This document shows positions 54,632-62,558 of a stretch of 64,000 nucleotides of DNA, in pieces. Below the pieces are notes generated by a model. That model worked only from the letters and a program-made list of their open reading frames with translations. It made no database searches and was not told the DNA's origin. A program made the translations under genes and the position numbers. Numbering within the stretch: position 1 is the stretch's first letter; each line of letters starts with the position of its first letter. The DNA lies in contig CBFHWU010000031.1 of assembly GCA_965659665.1 (NCBI GenBank), forward strand, positions 62,001 through 126,000. Direction: 5' to 3'. The DNA comes from CBFHWU01 sp965659665 (GTDB lineage Bacteria > Bacteroidota > Bacteroidia > Flavobacteriales > Flavobacteriaceae).

Positions 54632-55550
54632 AGATATCTAAAATTACAACTATACTAATTCCTAACACGATACAAATAATAGTGAAGATATGATTTTGAA
54701 CAAAACCTTGTGCATTTTCAGGAGCTTCAATATGCCAAGGCCAAAGGACCAATAAAGAACCTAATACAAAACCAATGATAGCGGCATTTAATCGTTTACC
54801 GTAATGTTTTAGCGCCCAATGAAGTAGATTTGATAACACCACAAGACCTGTTAATGAGCCTATTATGAATACCCCGAAAATGGTCAATAAATTCAATCTT
54901 TCAGGAGATAAAATACGCTCCCAATTCCAATATATGAGATCGATTACACTCCAACCTACGGCGTTGATAGCGTCAACCATTAGCAGTACATAATTCCCCA
55001 TTAAAATTAAAAGAAAAGATCCCGAGAGCCCTGGTAGAGTCATTCCAGTTATACTAACAAATCCACATAAAAACACAAACCATAGATTCTGGTTTTCATT
55101 AGCTGGATCCAAAATACTTAAAATTAACCCAATTGAAAACCCGAGGACACTATAGGTGATATATTGGTGTTTCCATTGACCAAAATCTCTGAACAGAAGC
55201 ACACATGAATACACAATCATTCCAAAAAATAAAGCCCATATGTAACGTTCGTAATATAACAAAGCATAGTCCAAAACAACAGAAACAGTAAAATAGCTGA
55301 TAATAACTCCTAAGCTAATAAGCCCAAGAAACTTTCCATTGATGTAAATAATAAAATTTCTAAATCTACCATTAGCGAGTAAAATCAACGACTTGAAGTT
55401 TAAACGCTGTAAAGAATAGATAAACTCTTCATAAAAGCCGGTCACTATTGCTACTATTCCACCAGAAACGCCAGGAATTTTATTTGCTACCCCCATAGCT
55501 AAGCCTTTTATGACTAAAAGAATATTGTCATTGAGGTTACGATTATTCAT
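54609..55550 (-). CDS. DUF368 membrane protein (downstream paralogue)
   Basis: A 313-residue membrane protein with about eight to nine hydrophobic spans. Both halves carry the family motif: KGLAMGVANKIPGVSGG near residue 14 and MTLPGLSGSFLLILMGNY near 169. DUF368 proteins of the PopT type have been shown to translocate undecaprenyl phosphate, which recycles the lipid carrier for peptidoglycan and surface glycans. This copy has asparagine/lysine (VANKIPG) where its neighbour has VAAD-like residues (AADIVPG). It overlaps its paralogue by 8 bp and aroE by 23 bp. Confidence 0.88.
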   Translation of the reverse strand: MNNRNLNDNILLVIKGLAMGVANKIPGVSGGIVAIVTGFYEEFIYSLQRLNFKSLILLANGRFRNFIIYINGKFLGLISLGVIISYFTVSVVLDYALLYYERYIWALFFGMIVYSCVLLFRDFGQWKHQYITYSVLGFSIGLILSILDPANENQNLWFVFLCGFVSITGMTLPGLSGSFLLILMGNYVLLMVDAINAVGWSVIDLIYWNWERILSPERLNLLTIFGVFIIGSLTGLVVLSNLLHWALKHYGKRLNAAIIGFVLGSLLVLWPWHIEAPENAQGFVQNHIFTIICIVLGISIVVILDIYEKRRKS

Positions 55551-56487
55551 TAGATATTTTTAGTTTGGCTATTTTTTCTAAAATAATAACAAATATTATC
55601 GCCAATACGGCAAGCAATAACGCAGATTCCCAATGTGAGTTCCCTTCATAATGTTGAGGAGTAACGGCCAATTCTTTTAAGGGAACTTGTTCACCATCGC
55701 TATTGGTATATGATGCAAGTACTTTTTTCCATGGCCATATTTTGTATAGTGAACCAAGCATAAAGCCCACCAATACTGCAATAGTAGCGTCTTTATATTT
55801 GTTAAAAAGCCAGTTTAATATTCCAGAAAATAATTTCAACCCAATAAGTCCCCCAATAGCCATCACTATAAAGATAACAAAACCTTCACTTTCAAATGAT
55901 TTGAGTTGATCAATAGCTTTTAAAGCCGTTGGATAAACTCCTAAAAGAACTAAAATAAAGGCCCCAGATATACCTGGTAAAATCATGGCAATTACAGCAA
56001 TAGAACCACAGAAAAAAAGATACAACAGTGAAGTTTCTGATTGAGATGCGTTAAGTTGGGTAATAGAAAAAGCTACAATTATCCCGATTAAAACTCCAAT
56101 AAATTGAGCCAAACGCCATTTCATTATTTGTTTTCCAACAAAAAAAGCACTCACAAACACAAGTCCAAAGAAAAATGCCCATAATTGAATTGGATACTCT
56201 TCTAATAAAAATTTTAAAAAACTACCCAAAACCAAAACACTGGTTAGTATACCAATAAAAAGCGTGAGCAAAAACGAACCGTTTAATTCTTTCCAAGCTT
56301 TTTTTCGATCACCAAGGAATAGTGCTTTAATTTTTGTGACATCAATACCATGTATGGAGGCAATTAATTCTTGATAAATATTGGTAATAATAGCCATCGT
56401 TCCGCCCGAAACCCCTGGTACAATGTCGGCTGCACCCATAGCCATTCCTTTAAGAAAGAGGATAAGCGATTTTTTTATTATTTTCAT
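55543..56487 (-). CDS. DUF368 membrane protein (upstream paralogue)
   Basis: A 314-residue paralogue of the next gene. KGMAMGAADIVPGVSGGT near residue 14 and MILPGISGAFILVLLGVY near 166 repeat in the two inverted halves. About eight to nine spans; the C-terminal soluble loop (about 255-285) is longer. Predicted undecaprenyl-phosphate translocase of the PopT type. It overlaps the downstream copy by 8 bp. The more canonical motif, with the Ala-Asp pair, makes this the likelier ancestral form. Confidence 0.9.
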   Translation of the reverse strand: MKIIKKSLILFLKGMAMGAADIVPGVSGGTMAIITNIYQELIASIHGIDVTKIKALFLGDRKKAWKELNGSFLLTLFIGILTSVLVLGSFLKFLLEEYPIQLWAFFFGLVFVSAFFVGKQIMKWRLAQFIGVLIGIIVAFSITQLNASQSETSLLYLFFCGSIAVIAMILPGISGAFILVLLGVYPTALKAIDQLKSFESEGFVIFIVMAIGGLIGLKLFSGILNWLFNKYKDATIAVLVGFMLGSLYKIWPWKKVLASYTNSDGEQVPLKELAVTPQHYEGNSHWESALLLAVLAIIFVIILEKIAKLKISNE

Positions 56488-56522
56488 AGCTGTAAAAGTA
56501 CAAAATGGATATGGAAAATAAC

Positions 56523-57905
56523 CTAAATCGTTAGTGCTCTTTTAATCAGAGGAGAAGAGTTAAACTCTGGAAAATGTAAATAAAAAAGGTTTAATTCTTT
56601 AGGGTCAAGTAAATAAGCATTCTTTAGAAAAAAGGCCGCTTCTCGCTCCCGTTTTAGCATTAAATAAAAGCCAGCGATTAAAAAGTTAAATTTGCTATTT
56701 TCAGGATAGAAATCCAAGGCTTGTTTCATTACTTCAATTCCTTTTTCATAATCCTTTAGGTTTAGCAAGCATTTTGCCCAAGAAAGCCAGGTTTCTAGTT
56801 CGTAATTTCCTAGAGCAGTTAGTTCTTGATGAGCGACATCAACCTCTTCCAAGAAACCCAAAACTTCATTAGTTTTAGCATATAATTTCCAATAAGAACC
56901 ATTGGAATTATCTATCTGAAGAGCCTTATTGATATAGTAGCGTGCTTTATTAAAATCTTTAGCGTCAATATGATATTCTGCAAGTGCTATCCACCCTTTA
57001 TCAAATAGAGGATCATGATGTATTGTTTTTTTGAAAAATCGAAGTGCCAAAACTTTGTTCCCTAATTTACTATGACAACTACCCAAACGAAACAAGGCAA
57101 ATGCTGTGGGGTCGTCAATGGATAAGGTCATTTCATAGAAATTGATCGCTTCATTAAATTTGCCTAATTTTTCTAGTGTTTTACCCATTTCCATGTGAGC
57201 ACCAATAAAGGTATCGTCACAAATGATGGCAAAATCAAAAGCTGTTATGGCTTCTTTGTATTGTTTTAGTTGAACATATTGACGTCCTAACTGATGCCAA
57301 ATTATTTCGTTGTAAGGGTCATTATTCAGAAGTTGATCCATAAATGAAATGGCTCCTTGTGGGTCATGTAGGGATTCAAAACAGTACACTACATTGTAAA
57401 GAGCGTGTTGGTCATTTGGGTCTAATTCAAGACATTTAATAAAACATTCTTTAGCCATCAAAAAACTATCGATATACAAATACTCCATTGCTAAAAGAGC
57501 ATAAAGTTCATAAGGCTCATCAGAAAAATTTAATGCTTTACGGAGCATCAGAATGGCTTCTTCATGCATGTTTTTCTTTGAAAGAATTACTGATTTATGA
57601 AGATAAACGATGTCATTATGAGGCTCTAGTTCGAATAAAAAGTCAATAATATTTTCGGCTTCCCCGATTTTATTGTTCAATAACAAATATTCTACTTTTA
57701 ATATTTTTAAAGCAGCGGCACTAGGGTGTTGTTGTTCTCCAATCTGAAGCGCTTTTTTGGCAAGTGCTAAATTACCGGTGTCTATATAGTATTGACCAAT
57801 TTCTTCAAACTCCGTCGCATCAAAGAAAAAAACTTTATTTGTCTTTAACATTGATTCGAAGCGATTTACGGGAATATTAGAAAATTTATCAAAATCTGAA
57901 TTCAT
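56523..57905 (-). CDS. Tetratricopeptide repeat protein
   Basis: A 460-residue protein made of about a dozen TPR-like helical repeats from residue 25 onward (for example GNLALAKKALQIGEQQHP, KECFIKCLELDPNDQHALYN, ALRFFKKTIHHDPLFDKGWIALAEY). No signal peptide is visible, so a cytoplasmic scaffold is most likely. It lies between the aminotransferase gene (75-bp gap) and the DUF368 pair (36-bp gap), all on one strand. Partner unknown. Confidence 0.88.
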   Translation of the reverse strand: MNSDFDKFSNIPVNRFESMLKTNKVFFFDATEFEEIGQYYIDTGNLALAKKALQIGEQQHPSAAALKILKVEYLLLNNKIGEAENIIDFLFELEPHNDIVYLHKSVILSKKNMHEEAILMLRKALNFSDEPYELYALLAMEYLYIDSFLMAKECFIKCLELDPNDQHALYNVVYCFESLHDPQGAISFMDQLLNNDPYNEIIWHQLGRQYVQLKQYKEAITAFDFAIICDDTFIGAHMEMGKTLEKLGKFNEAINFYEMTLSIDDPTAFALFRLGSCHSKLGNKVLALRFFKKTIHHDPLFDKGWIALAEYHIDAKDFNKARYYINKALQIDNSNGSYWKLYAKTNEVLGFLEEVDVAHQELTALGNYELETWLSWAKCLLNLKDYEKGIEVMKQALDFYPENSKFNFLIAGFYLMLKREREAAFFLKNAYLLDPKELNLFYLHFPEFNSSPLIKRALTI

Positions 57906-57979
57906 ACATACATTTACACAGTTAAACTTAGGGATTAGCGCAGAAGTTTTTAGGCATATGTGCTATAATTTTCAACAAT

Positions 57980-59170
57980 TTAATCAACAAGCGAATCAAG
58001 GATGAAATTAATAATCTGGCATCCCTTCCGAATATCTCTATTTGAGATGTTTAGAGGCGGAGTTATTCGAACTGCTTTTTGTTCAAACAGTAAAAAAAAC
58101 AACAGTAAACCATGATCTAAAGCCCTTGTTACAAGTTGATTGGCATATTCTTTATGTTTAAATATTAAAGCCAGCATAAGACCTTTTCCACGAACTTCTT
58201 CAATAAGGTGATGAGTTAATAGGGATCTAAATAAGTTTTCTTTTTCGATGACCTTAACCATAAAATTTTTGGATAAAATGGTTTGTAAAGTAGCATAACA
58301 AGCGGAAGCTATTATCGGATTTCCACCAAAAGTTGTGATGTGCCCAAGTTTTGGGGTATGTTGTAAGAGGTGCATTAAAGATGAGGAGGCTGTAAAAGCA
58401 CCCACTGGTAGCCCTCCACCCAAACCTTTCCCCATCACTACAATATCGGGAATGATTCCGTAGTGTTCAAAAGCAAATAAAGTACCTGTTCGTCCTATTG
58501 CTGGTTGAATTTCGTCTAAGATAAGAAGGCACCCCACCTGATTGCAACGTGCTCTGACTTTTTTTAAATAATCTTTTTGTGGGCATATAAATCCAGCTCC
58601 TCCTTGTATGGTTTCTAAAATGACAGCAGCTGTTAATGATGTTATTTTATTTAAATCCGATTCATCATTAAACTTAATAAATGAAACTCCTGGTAACAAA
58701 GGGCGATAAGCACGTTTTCGTTCCTCAAATCCCATTACACTCATTGCACCATGCGTACTTCCGTGGTAAGCTGATTGTGCAGCGATAATTTCGAACCTAC
58801 CTGTCGATCGTTTTGCGAGCTTCAAAGCTCCTTCAATAGCTTCCGTTCCAGAATTCGTCAAATAGGTTGTGGATAATTGAGGAGGTAAATTTTTCGCAAT
58901 TAGTTGAGTCAATAAAACCGAAGGTTCCTGCACAAACTCTCCATAAACCATCACGTGCATATACCTGCGTAATTGTTTTCGTACAGCTCTGACAACTTTG
59001 GGATGTAGATGCCCTAAACTACATGCTGAAACGCCTGCCACAAAATCTAAGTATGATTTTCCTTTACGATCAAAAATATAGGATCCTTTAGCTTTTGCTA
59101 CTTCAATTCCAAGCGGGTAGGGGGTGGTTTGGGCTTGATGTTTAAAAAATAATTCCCTTAGCGAGCCCAT
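57980..59170 (-). CDS. Class-III PLP-dependent aminotransferase
   Basis: A 396-residue fold-type I aminotransferase. TNSGTEAIEGALKLAKR is near 105-121, the PLP aspartate is Asp219 in LILDEIQPAIGRTG and the Schiff-base lysine is Lys248 in VVMGKGLGGGLPVGA. The DEIQ motif is followed by PAIGRTG rather than the usual TGFGRTG. It belongs with acetylornithine/ornithine/4-aminobutyrate aminotransferases, but the exact substrate cannot be fixed. Its start shares a base with the OstA-like stop, so the two are coupled. Confidence 0.92.
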   Translation of the reverse strand: MGSLRELFFKHQAQTTPYPLGIEVAKAKGSYIFDRKGKSYLDFVAGVSACSLGHLHPKVVRAVRKQLRRYMHVMVYGEFVQEPSVLLTQLIAKNLPPQLSTTYLTNSGTEAIEGALKLAKRSTGRFEIIAAQSAYHGSTHGAMSVMGFEERKRAYRPLLPGVSFIKFNDESDLNKITSLTAAVILETIQGGAGFICPQKDYLKKVRARCNQVGCLLILDEIQPAIGRTGTLFAFEHYGIIPDIVVMGKGLGGGLPVGAFTASSSLMHLLQHTPKLGHITTFGGNPIIASACYATLQTILSKNFMVKVIEKENLFRSLLTHHLIEEVRGKGLMLALIFKHKEYANQLVTRALDHGLLLFFLLFEQKAVRITPPLNISNRDIRKGCQIINFILDSLVD

Positions 59171-60768
59171 TATTTTTTCTTTTGGGGTTGGTCTTTAAAT
59201 AAATCATTTTTCGAGCGAATGATTTCGTCTCCACGCCAACGAAACCCTGAAAGTTTTCGGGCATTGATTGGCATATCTTTTTCGGGATAAACAACTCCGT
59301 CAGGATTGGTAAAAAAAGTAACTTTTTTTATTTGGTTTTCTTCAACATCAAGCCGTAACGAACTACAGATAGCCCTATCAATTCCAACCAATTCTTTTGT
59401 GTCATCATCGTACAAGTAGTAAATCATTTCAGTATTCTGAATGACATCAACCGTTTTTAGCTTGTTATTGACAAAATCTCCTAACAGCCTAATCCCTTTA
59501 ATTTGATTATAATTATCAATTCCCAGTGAATCTTTTTCGATCAAAAACGCATTATTGATAATTTTTAGAGAGTCTAACACTTCATTTTCGGGGTCGTTTA
59601 TCAAATGGATAACGTCACCTGTCATTTGACTACCACTCGACCATAAAACAGGATTTTTAAATGAAATTTCTTGAGGAGTTAAAAACTGAATTTCTTTATC
59701 ACTTAAAGGTCTTCGAAGTAATTTTGTTAGACCAGTTTGTTGATTAATATGAATAGAATCTGACTTGCCACTGAGATCACTTTTGAAAATGCGTACATTG
59801 TAATATCCTTTCATCATTCGCGCATCTGCGGGTCCAGTTGACACTAAAGTATCGGCGTGAACATATAAAGAATCTCCCTTAATTAGATTAACGGCTAAGG
59901 CCCGTCGTGTTATCATAGCCGAATCCAAAGCTTTAAATACTTCGGCGTAATCTCCCATTAATAAAGTTTTATTGAGAGTATCGGTCATAATGATGTTTTG
60001 GGTAGCGGAAGCGTATTGACGTTGATCATCAAAATAAATACTATCTCCTGTAATATTTCGGAGGTCATAGTCTATTTCAGCATTGTCTTTGAAGTATCCT
60101 TTTTTAAAAGTGGTGTCATAAAATCCTCTTTTGCAAAAAATATCGTAATCTTCTCCCACAATTGTGGTGGGTCCATAGAAGTACGCATGCTTATTTTCTG
60201 TGAAAAAATCAAGTTGTGTTGAATTGATTGTCGTATCATCATTTTTGATTTTCACCTCGGATACAAAGCGATATTTTTTTAAATCTAGATAATAAGTACC
60301 TTCATTACTTGTAATGGTAGTTGTTTCATCAGTAACAATACCCAATGTATTATAATAAGCTTCTTGCTTATTGCGATCGAGGTAAAGGGTGTCAGTTTTA
60401 AGGGTCATTTCAAGATTGGTTAACACCACATTACCTTTTGATTTTGCAAAACGTGTTGTACCATTGTATTCCACATAATTGGCCGTTAATCGTATGCTAT
60501 CTCCCTGTTGAACTCGAACGTTTCCGTAGGCTTTAAATGAGTTTTCGCTCTTATAAAATAAGGTTTTATCTGACCAAATGTCCATTCCGTCGTGAAAAAG
60601 GTGAACTTGTTCTTTTATATCTTTAATCAAAATATTTGCTCCAGGATATTCTTTTTCATTTAATTGGAACGATCCAGCTTTTTTGATTTCAATAAGTTTT
60701 TTTTCTTGAGCAATACTAAGTAGACTTACAAAACTTAGTAGAAATATTTTAAGAGTCAGTTTTGACAA
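59170..60768 (-). CDS. OstA-like (LptA-type) protein
   Basis: A 532-residue exported protein with an N-terminal signal peptide (MSKLTLKIFLLSFVSLLSIAQ). It contains many short beta-rich repeats of the OstA/LptA type, such as ADNV-like KTLFYKSENSFKAYGNVRVQQGD near 70-90 and TLYLDRNKQEAYYN near 127-140. LptA-type proteins bridge lipopolysaccharide across the periplasm; the long form is typical for Bacteroidota. The start is TTG at 60768, since no in-frame ATG lies before the upstream stop. It follows purA by 17 bp and is coupled to the aminotransferase gene. Confidence 0.85.
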   Translation of the reverse strand: MSKLTLKIFLLSFVSLLSIAQEKKLIEIKKAGSFQLNEKEYPGANILIKDIKEQVHLFHDGMDIWSDKTLFYKSENSFKAYGNVRVQQGDSIRLTANYVEYNGTTRFAKSKGNVVLTNLEMTLKTDTLYLDRNKQEAYYNTLGIVTDETTTITSNEGTYYLDLKKYRFVSEVKIKNDDTTINSTQLDFFTENKHAYFYGPTTIVGEDYDIFCKRGFYDTTFKKGYFKDNAEIDYDLRNITGDSIYFDDQRQYASATQNIIMTDTLNKTLLMGDYAEVFKALDSAMITRRALAVNLIKGDSLYVHADTLVSTGPADARMMKGYYNVRIFKSDLSGKSDSIHINQQTGLTKLLRRPLSDKEIQFLTPQEISFKNPVLWSSGSQMTGDVIHLINDPENEVLDSLKIINNAFLIEKDSLGIDNYNQIKGIRLLGDFVNNKLKTVDVIQNTEMIYYLYDDDTKELVGIDRAICSSLRLDVEENQIKKVTFFTNPDGVVYPEKDMPINARKLSGFRWRGDEIIRSKNDLFKDQPQKKK

Positions 60769-60785
60769 GGAAAATAGTTTAGTAA

Positions 60786-62078
60786 TTAATGAATTTCAAT
60801 AGTATTTTTAAATATTGTTTGTTTTCGATCAGGACCTACAGAGACAATCTTTATGGGAACATCTAAATATCGTTCAATGAAATTGATGTATATGTTTAGG
60901 TTTTTTGGTAAAGCATCTTCATATTCAAAAGTTGTTAGATCTTCTACCCAACCTTCAAATTCTTCGTAAATAGGTGTTAAATATTTAGGTTCAGTGCTGT
61001 AGGGAAAGTGTTTAACCGTTTGACCTTTATAATGATATGATGTACAGATTTTTAATTTTTTGAAACCAGATAAAACATCGGCTTTCATCATCATTAATTG
61101 GGTCACCCCATTGATTTCGACAGCGTATTTCAAAGCGACAAGATCTAACCAACCACATCTTCGAGCTCTTCCAGTGGTCGCACCAAACTCATTTCCAATA
61201 CGGCCCATTTCTTCCCCTGTTTTGTCAAATAATTCAGTCGGAAAAGGTCCGCTTCCCACTCGTGTGGTGTATGCTTTAAAAATTCCATAAACTTCCCCAA
61301 TTTTATTTGGAGCAATCCCTAATCCTGTGCATGCTCCAGCTGCAGTTGTGTTAGAGGATGTAACAAAAGGATATGTTCCAAAATCGATGTCAAGTAATGA
61401 GCCTTGTGCCCCTTCTGCTAAAATTTTTTGATTTGTATTTTGGGCTCTCATCAAAAAATGTTCACTATCAATAAAGTTAACGGAATTCTTAATATGGTTG
61501 ATCGCATCAAAAAATTCATCTTCTAATTGATCAAGATCGAATTTCAAATCAACGTTATAATGCTTAATTAAATCTTGGTGTTTGTTGGCTAAAGCTCTGT
61601 AACGATTTTTCCAATCATCAAATTCTAAATCTCCAATACGTATTCCATTACGACCTGTTTTGTCCATATAAGTAGGTCCAATTCCCTTAAGTGTAGAACC
61701 AATTTTTTGGGAACCTTTTGCTTGTTCAGAAGCAGCATCCAATAGGCGGTGGGTGGGAAGTATAAGGTGAGCTTTTCTTGAAATCAATAAATTTTCTGAA
61801 ATATTGATATGAAATGGACTTAAATTTTCGAGTTCTTTTTTGAATATGACGGGATCAATAACGACCCCGTTTCCAACAATATTAAGTGCTTTTGGGTGAA
61901 AGATTCCAGATGGAATAGTATGCAATACATGCTTAATTCCTTCAAATTCTAGGGTATGTCCTGCGTTTGGGCCGCCTTGAAATCGTGCAATGATATCATA
62001 GTCTTTAGTAAGGACGTCAACAATTTTCCCTTTTCCTTCGTCACCCCATTGGAGCCCAAGCAGTAAGTCTACAGCCAT
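60786..62078 (-). CDS. purA: Adenylosuccinate synthetase
   Basis: A 430-residue PurA. LLLGLQWGDEGKGKIVD opens the protein (P-loop-like), GGPNAGHT lies near 35, and GIGPTYMDKTGRNGIR and TTAAGACTGLGI follow. It forms adenylosuccinate from IMP and aspartate in AMP synthesis. It lies 3 bp after the fur-type gene and is likely co-transcribed with it. Length and motifs are complete. Confidence 0.97.
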   Translation of the reverse strand: MAVDLLLGLQWGDEGKGKIVDVLTKDYDIIARFQGGPNAGHTLEFEGIKHVLHTIPSGIFHPKALNIVGNGVVIDPVIFKKELENLSPFHINISENLLISRKAHLILPTHRLLDAASEQAKGSQKIGSTLKGIGPTYMDKTGRNGIRIGDLEFDDWKNRYRALANKHQDLIKHYNVDLKFDLDQLEDEFFDAINHIKNSVNFIDSEHFLMRAQNTNQKILAEGAQGSLLDIDFGTYPFVTSSNTTAAGACTGLGIAPNKIGEVYGIFKAYTTRVGSGPFPTELFDKTGEEMGRIGNEFGATTGRARRCGWLDLVALKYAVEINGVTQLMMMKADVLSGFKKLKICTSYHYKGQTVKHFPYSTEPKYLTPIYEEFEGWVEDLTTFEYEDALPKNLNIYINFIERYLDVPIKIVSVGPDRKQTIFKNTIEIH

Positions 62079-62081
62079 ATA

Positions 62082-62522
62082 TTAATTATTGGTTTGTTTC
62101 TTAGTTCCATAAAAATAGAGTGAATGTTGGTGGATGTCAATGTCAAACACTTCTTCTATGGATTTTTTGATCATGTGTATTCTAGGATCACAAAACTCTT
62201 TCACCTCCCCGGTATCAGTCAGGATAATATGATCGTGTTGTTTATCAAAATAAGATTTTTCATACTGGGCATGTTGGGGACCGAATTGATGCTTTCGAAC
62301 CAAACCACACTCTAATAAAAGTTCGATAGTATTGTAAAGAGTAGCACGACTTACTCTGTAATTTTTTTCTTTCATTTTAAGATAAAGCGACTCGATATCA
62401 AAATGTTCATCACTATTGTAAATTTGTTCTAGTATAGCAAAACGTTCTGGAGTTTTTCGTTGCTTATTAGCATCCAAAAACTGGATAAATACATCTCTTA
62501 CTTCTTTTTGGTTAGTATCCAT
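62082..62522 (-). CDS. Fur-family transcriptional regulator
   Basis: A 146-residue Fur-type repressor. The winged-helix part contains KTPERFAILEQIY and YRVSRATLYNTIELLLE. The metal and dimer domain has QHDHIILTDTGEVKEF. The structural CxxC zinc pairs of typical Fur proteins are missing; only one cysteine (FCDPRI) is seen. Iron, zinc (Zur) or peroxide (PerR) sensing cannot be told apart. A -7 element lies just upstream, so it is the first gene of a fur-purA unit. Confidence 0.9.
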   Translation of the reverse strand: MDTNQKEVRDVFIQFLDANKQRKTPERFAILEQIYNSDEHFDIESLYLKMKEKNYRVSRATLYNTIELLLECGLVRKHQFGPQHAQYEKSYFDKQHDHIILTDTGEVKEFCDPRIHMIKKSIEEVFDIDIHQHSLYFYGTKKQTNN

Positions 62523-62539
62523 AAATATAAATCAATCGT

Positions 62540-62547
62540 CAAATTTA
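62540..62547 (-). promoter_or_regulatory. fur-purA -7 promoter element
   Basis: Minus strand TAAATTTG matches TAnnTTTG and lies 17 nt before the Fur-family ATG, in the 36-bp gap after the RelA/SpoT stop. A -33 box would lie inside the end of that gene and was not obvious. Confidence 0.4.
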
Positions 62548-62558
62548 AGCATCTATTT

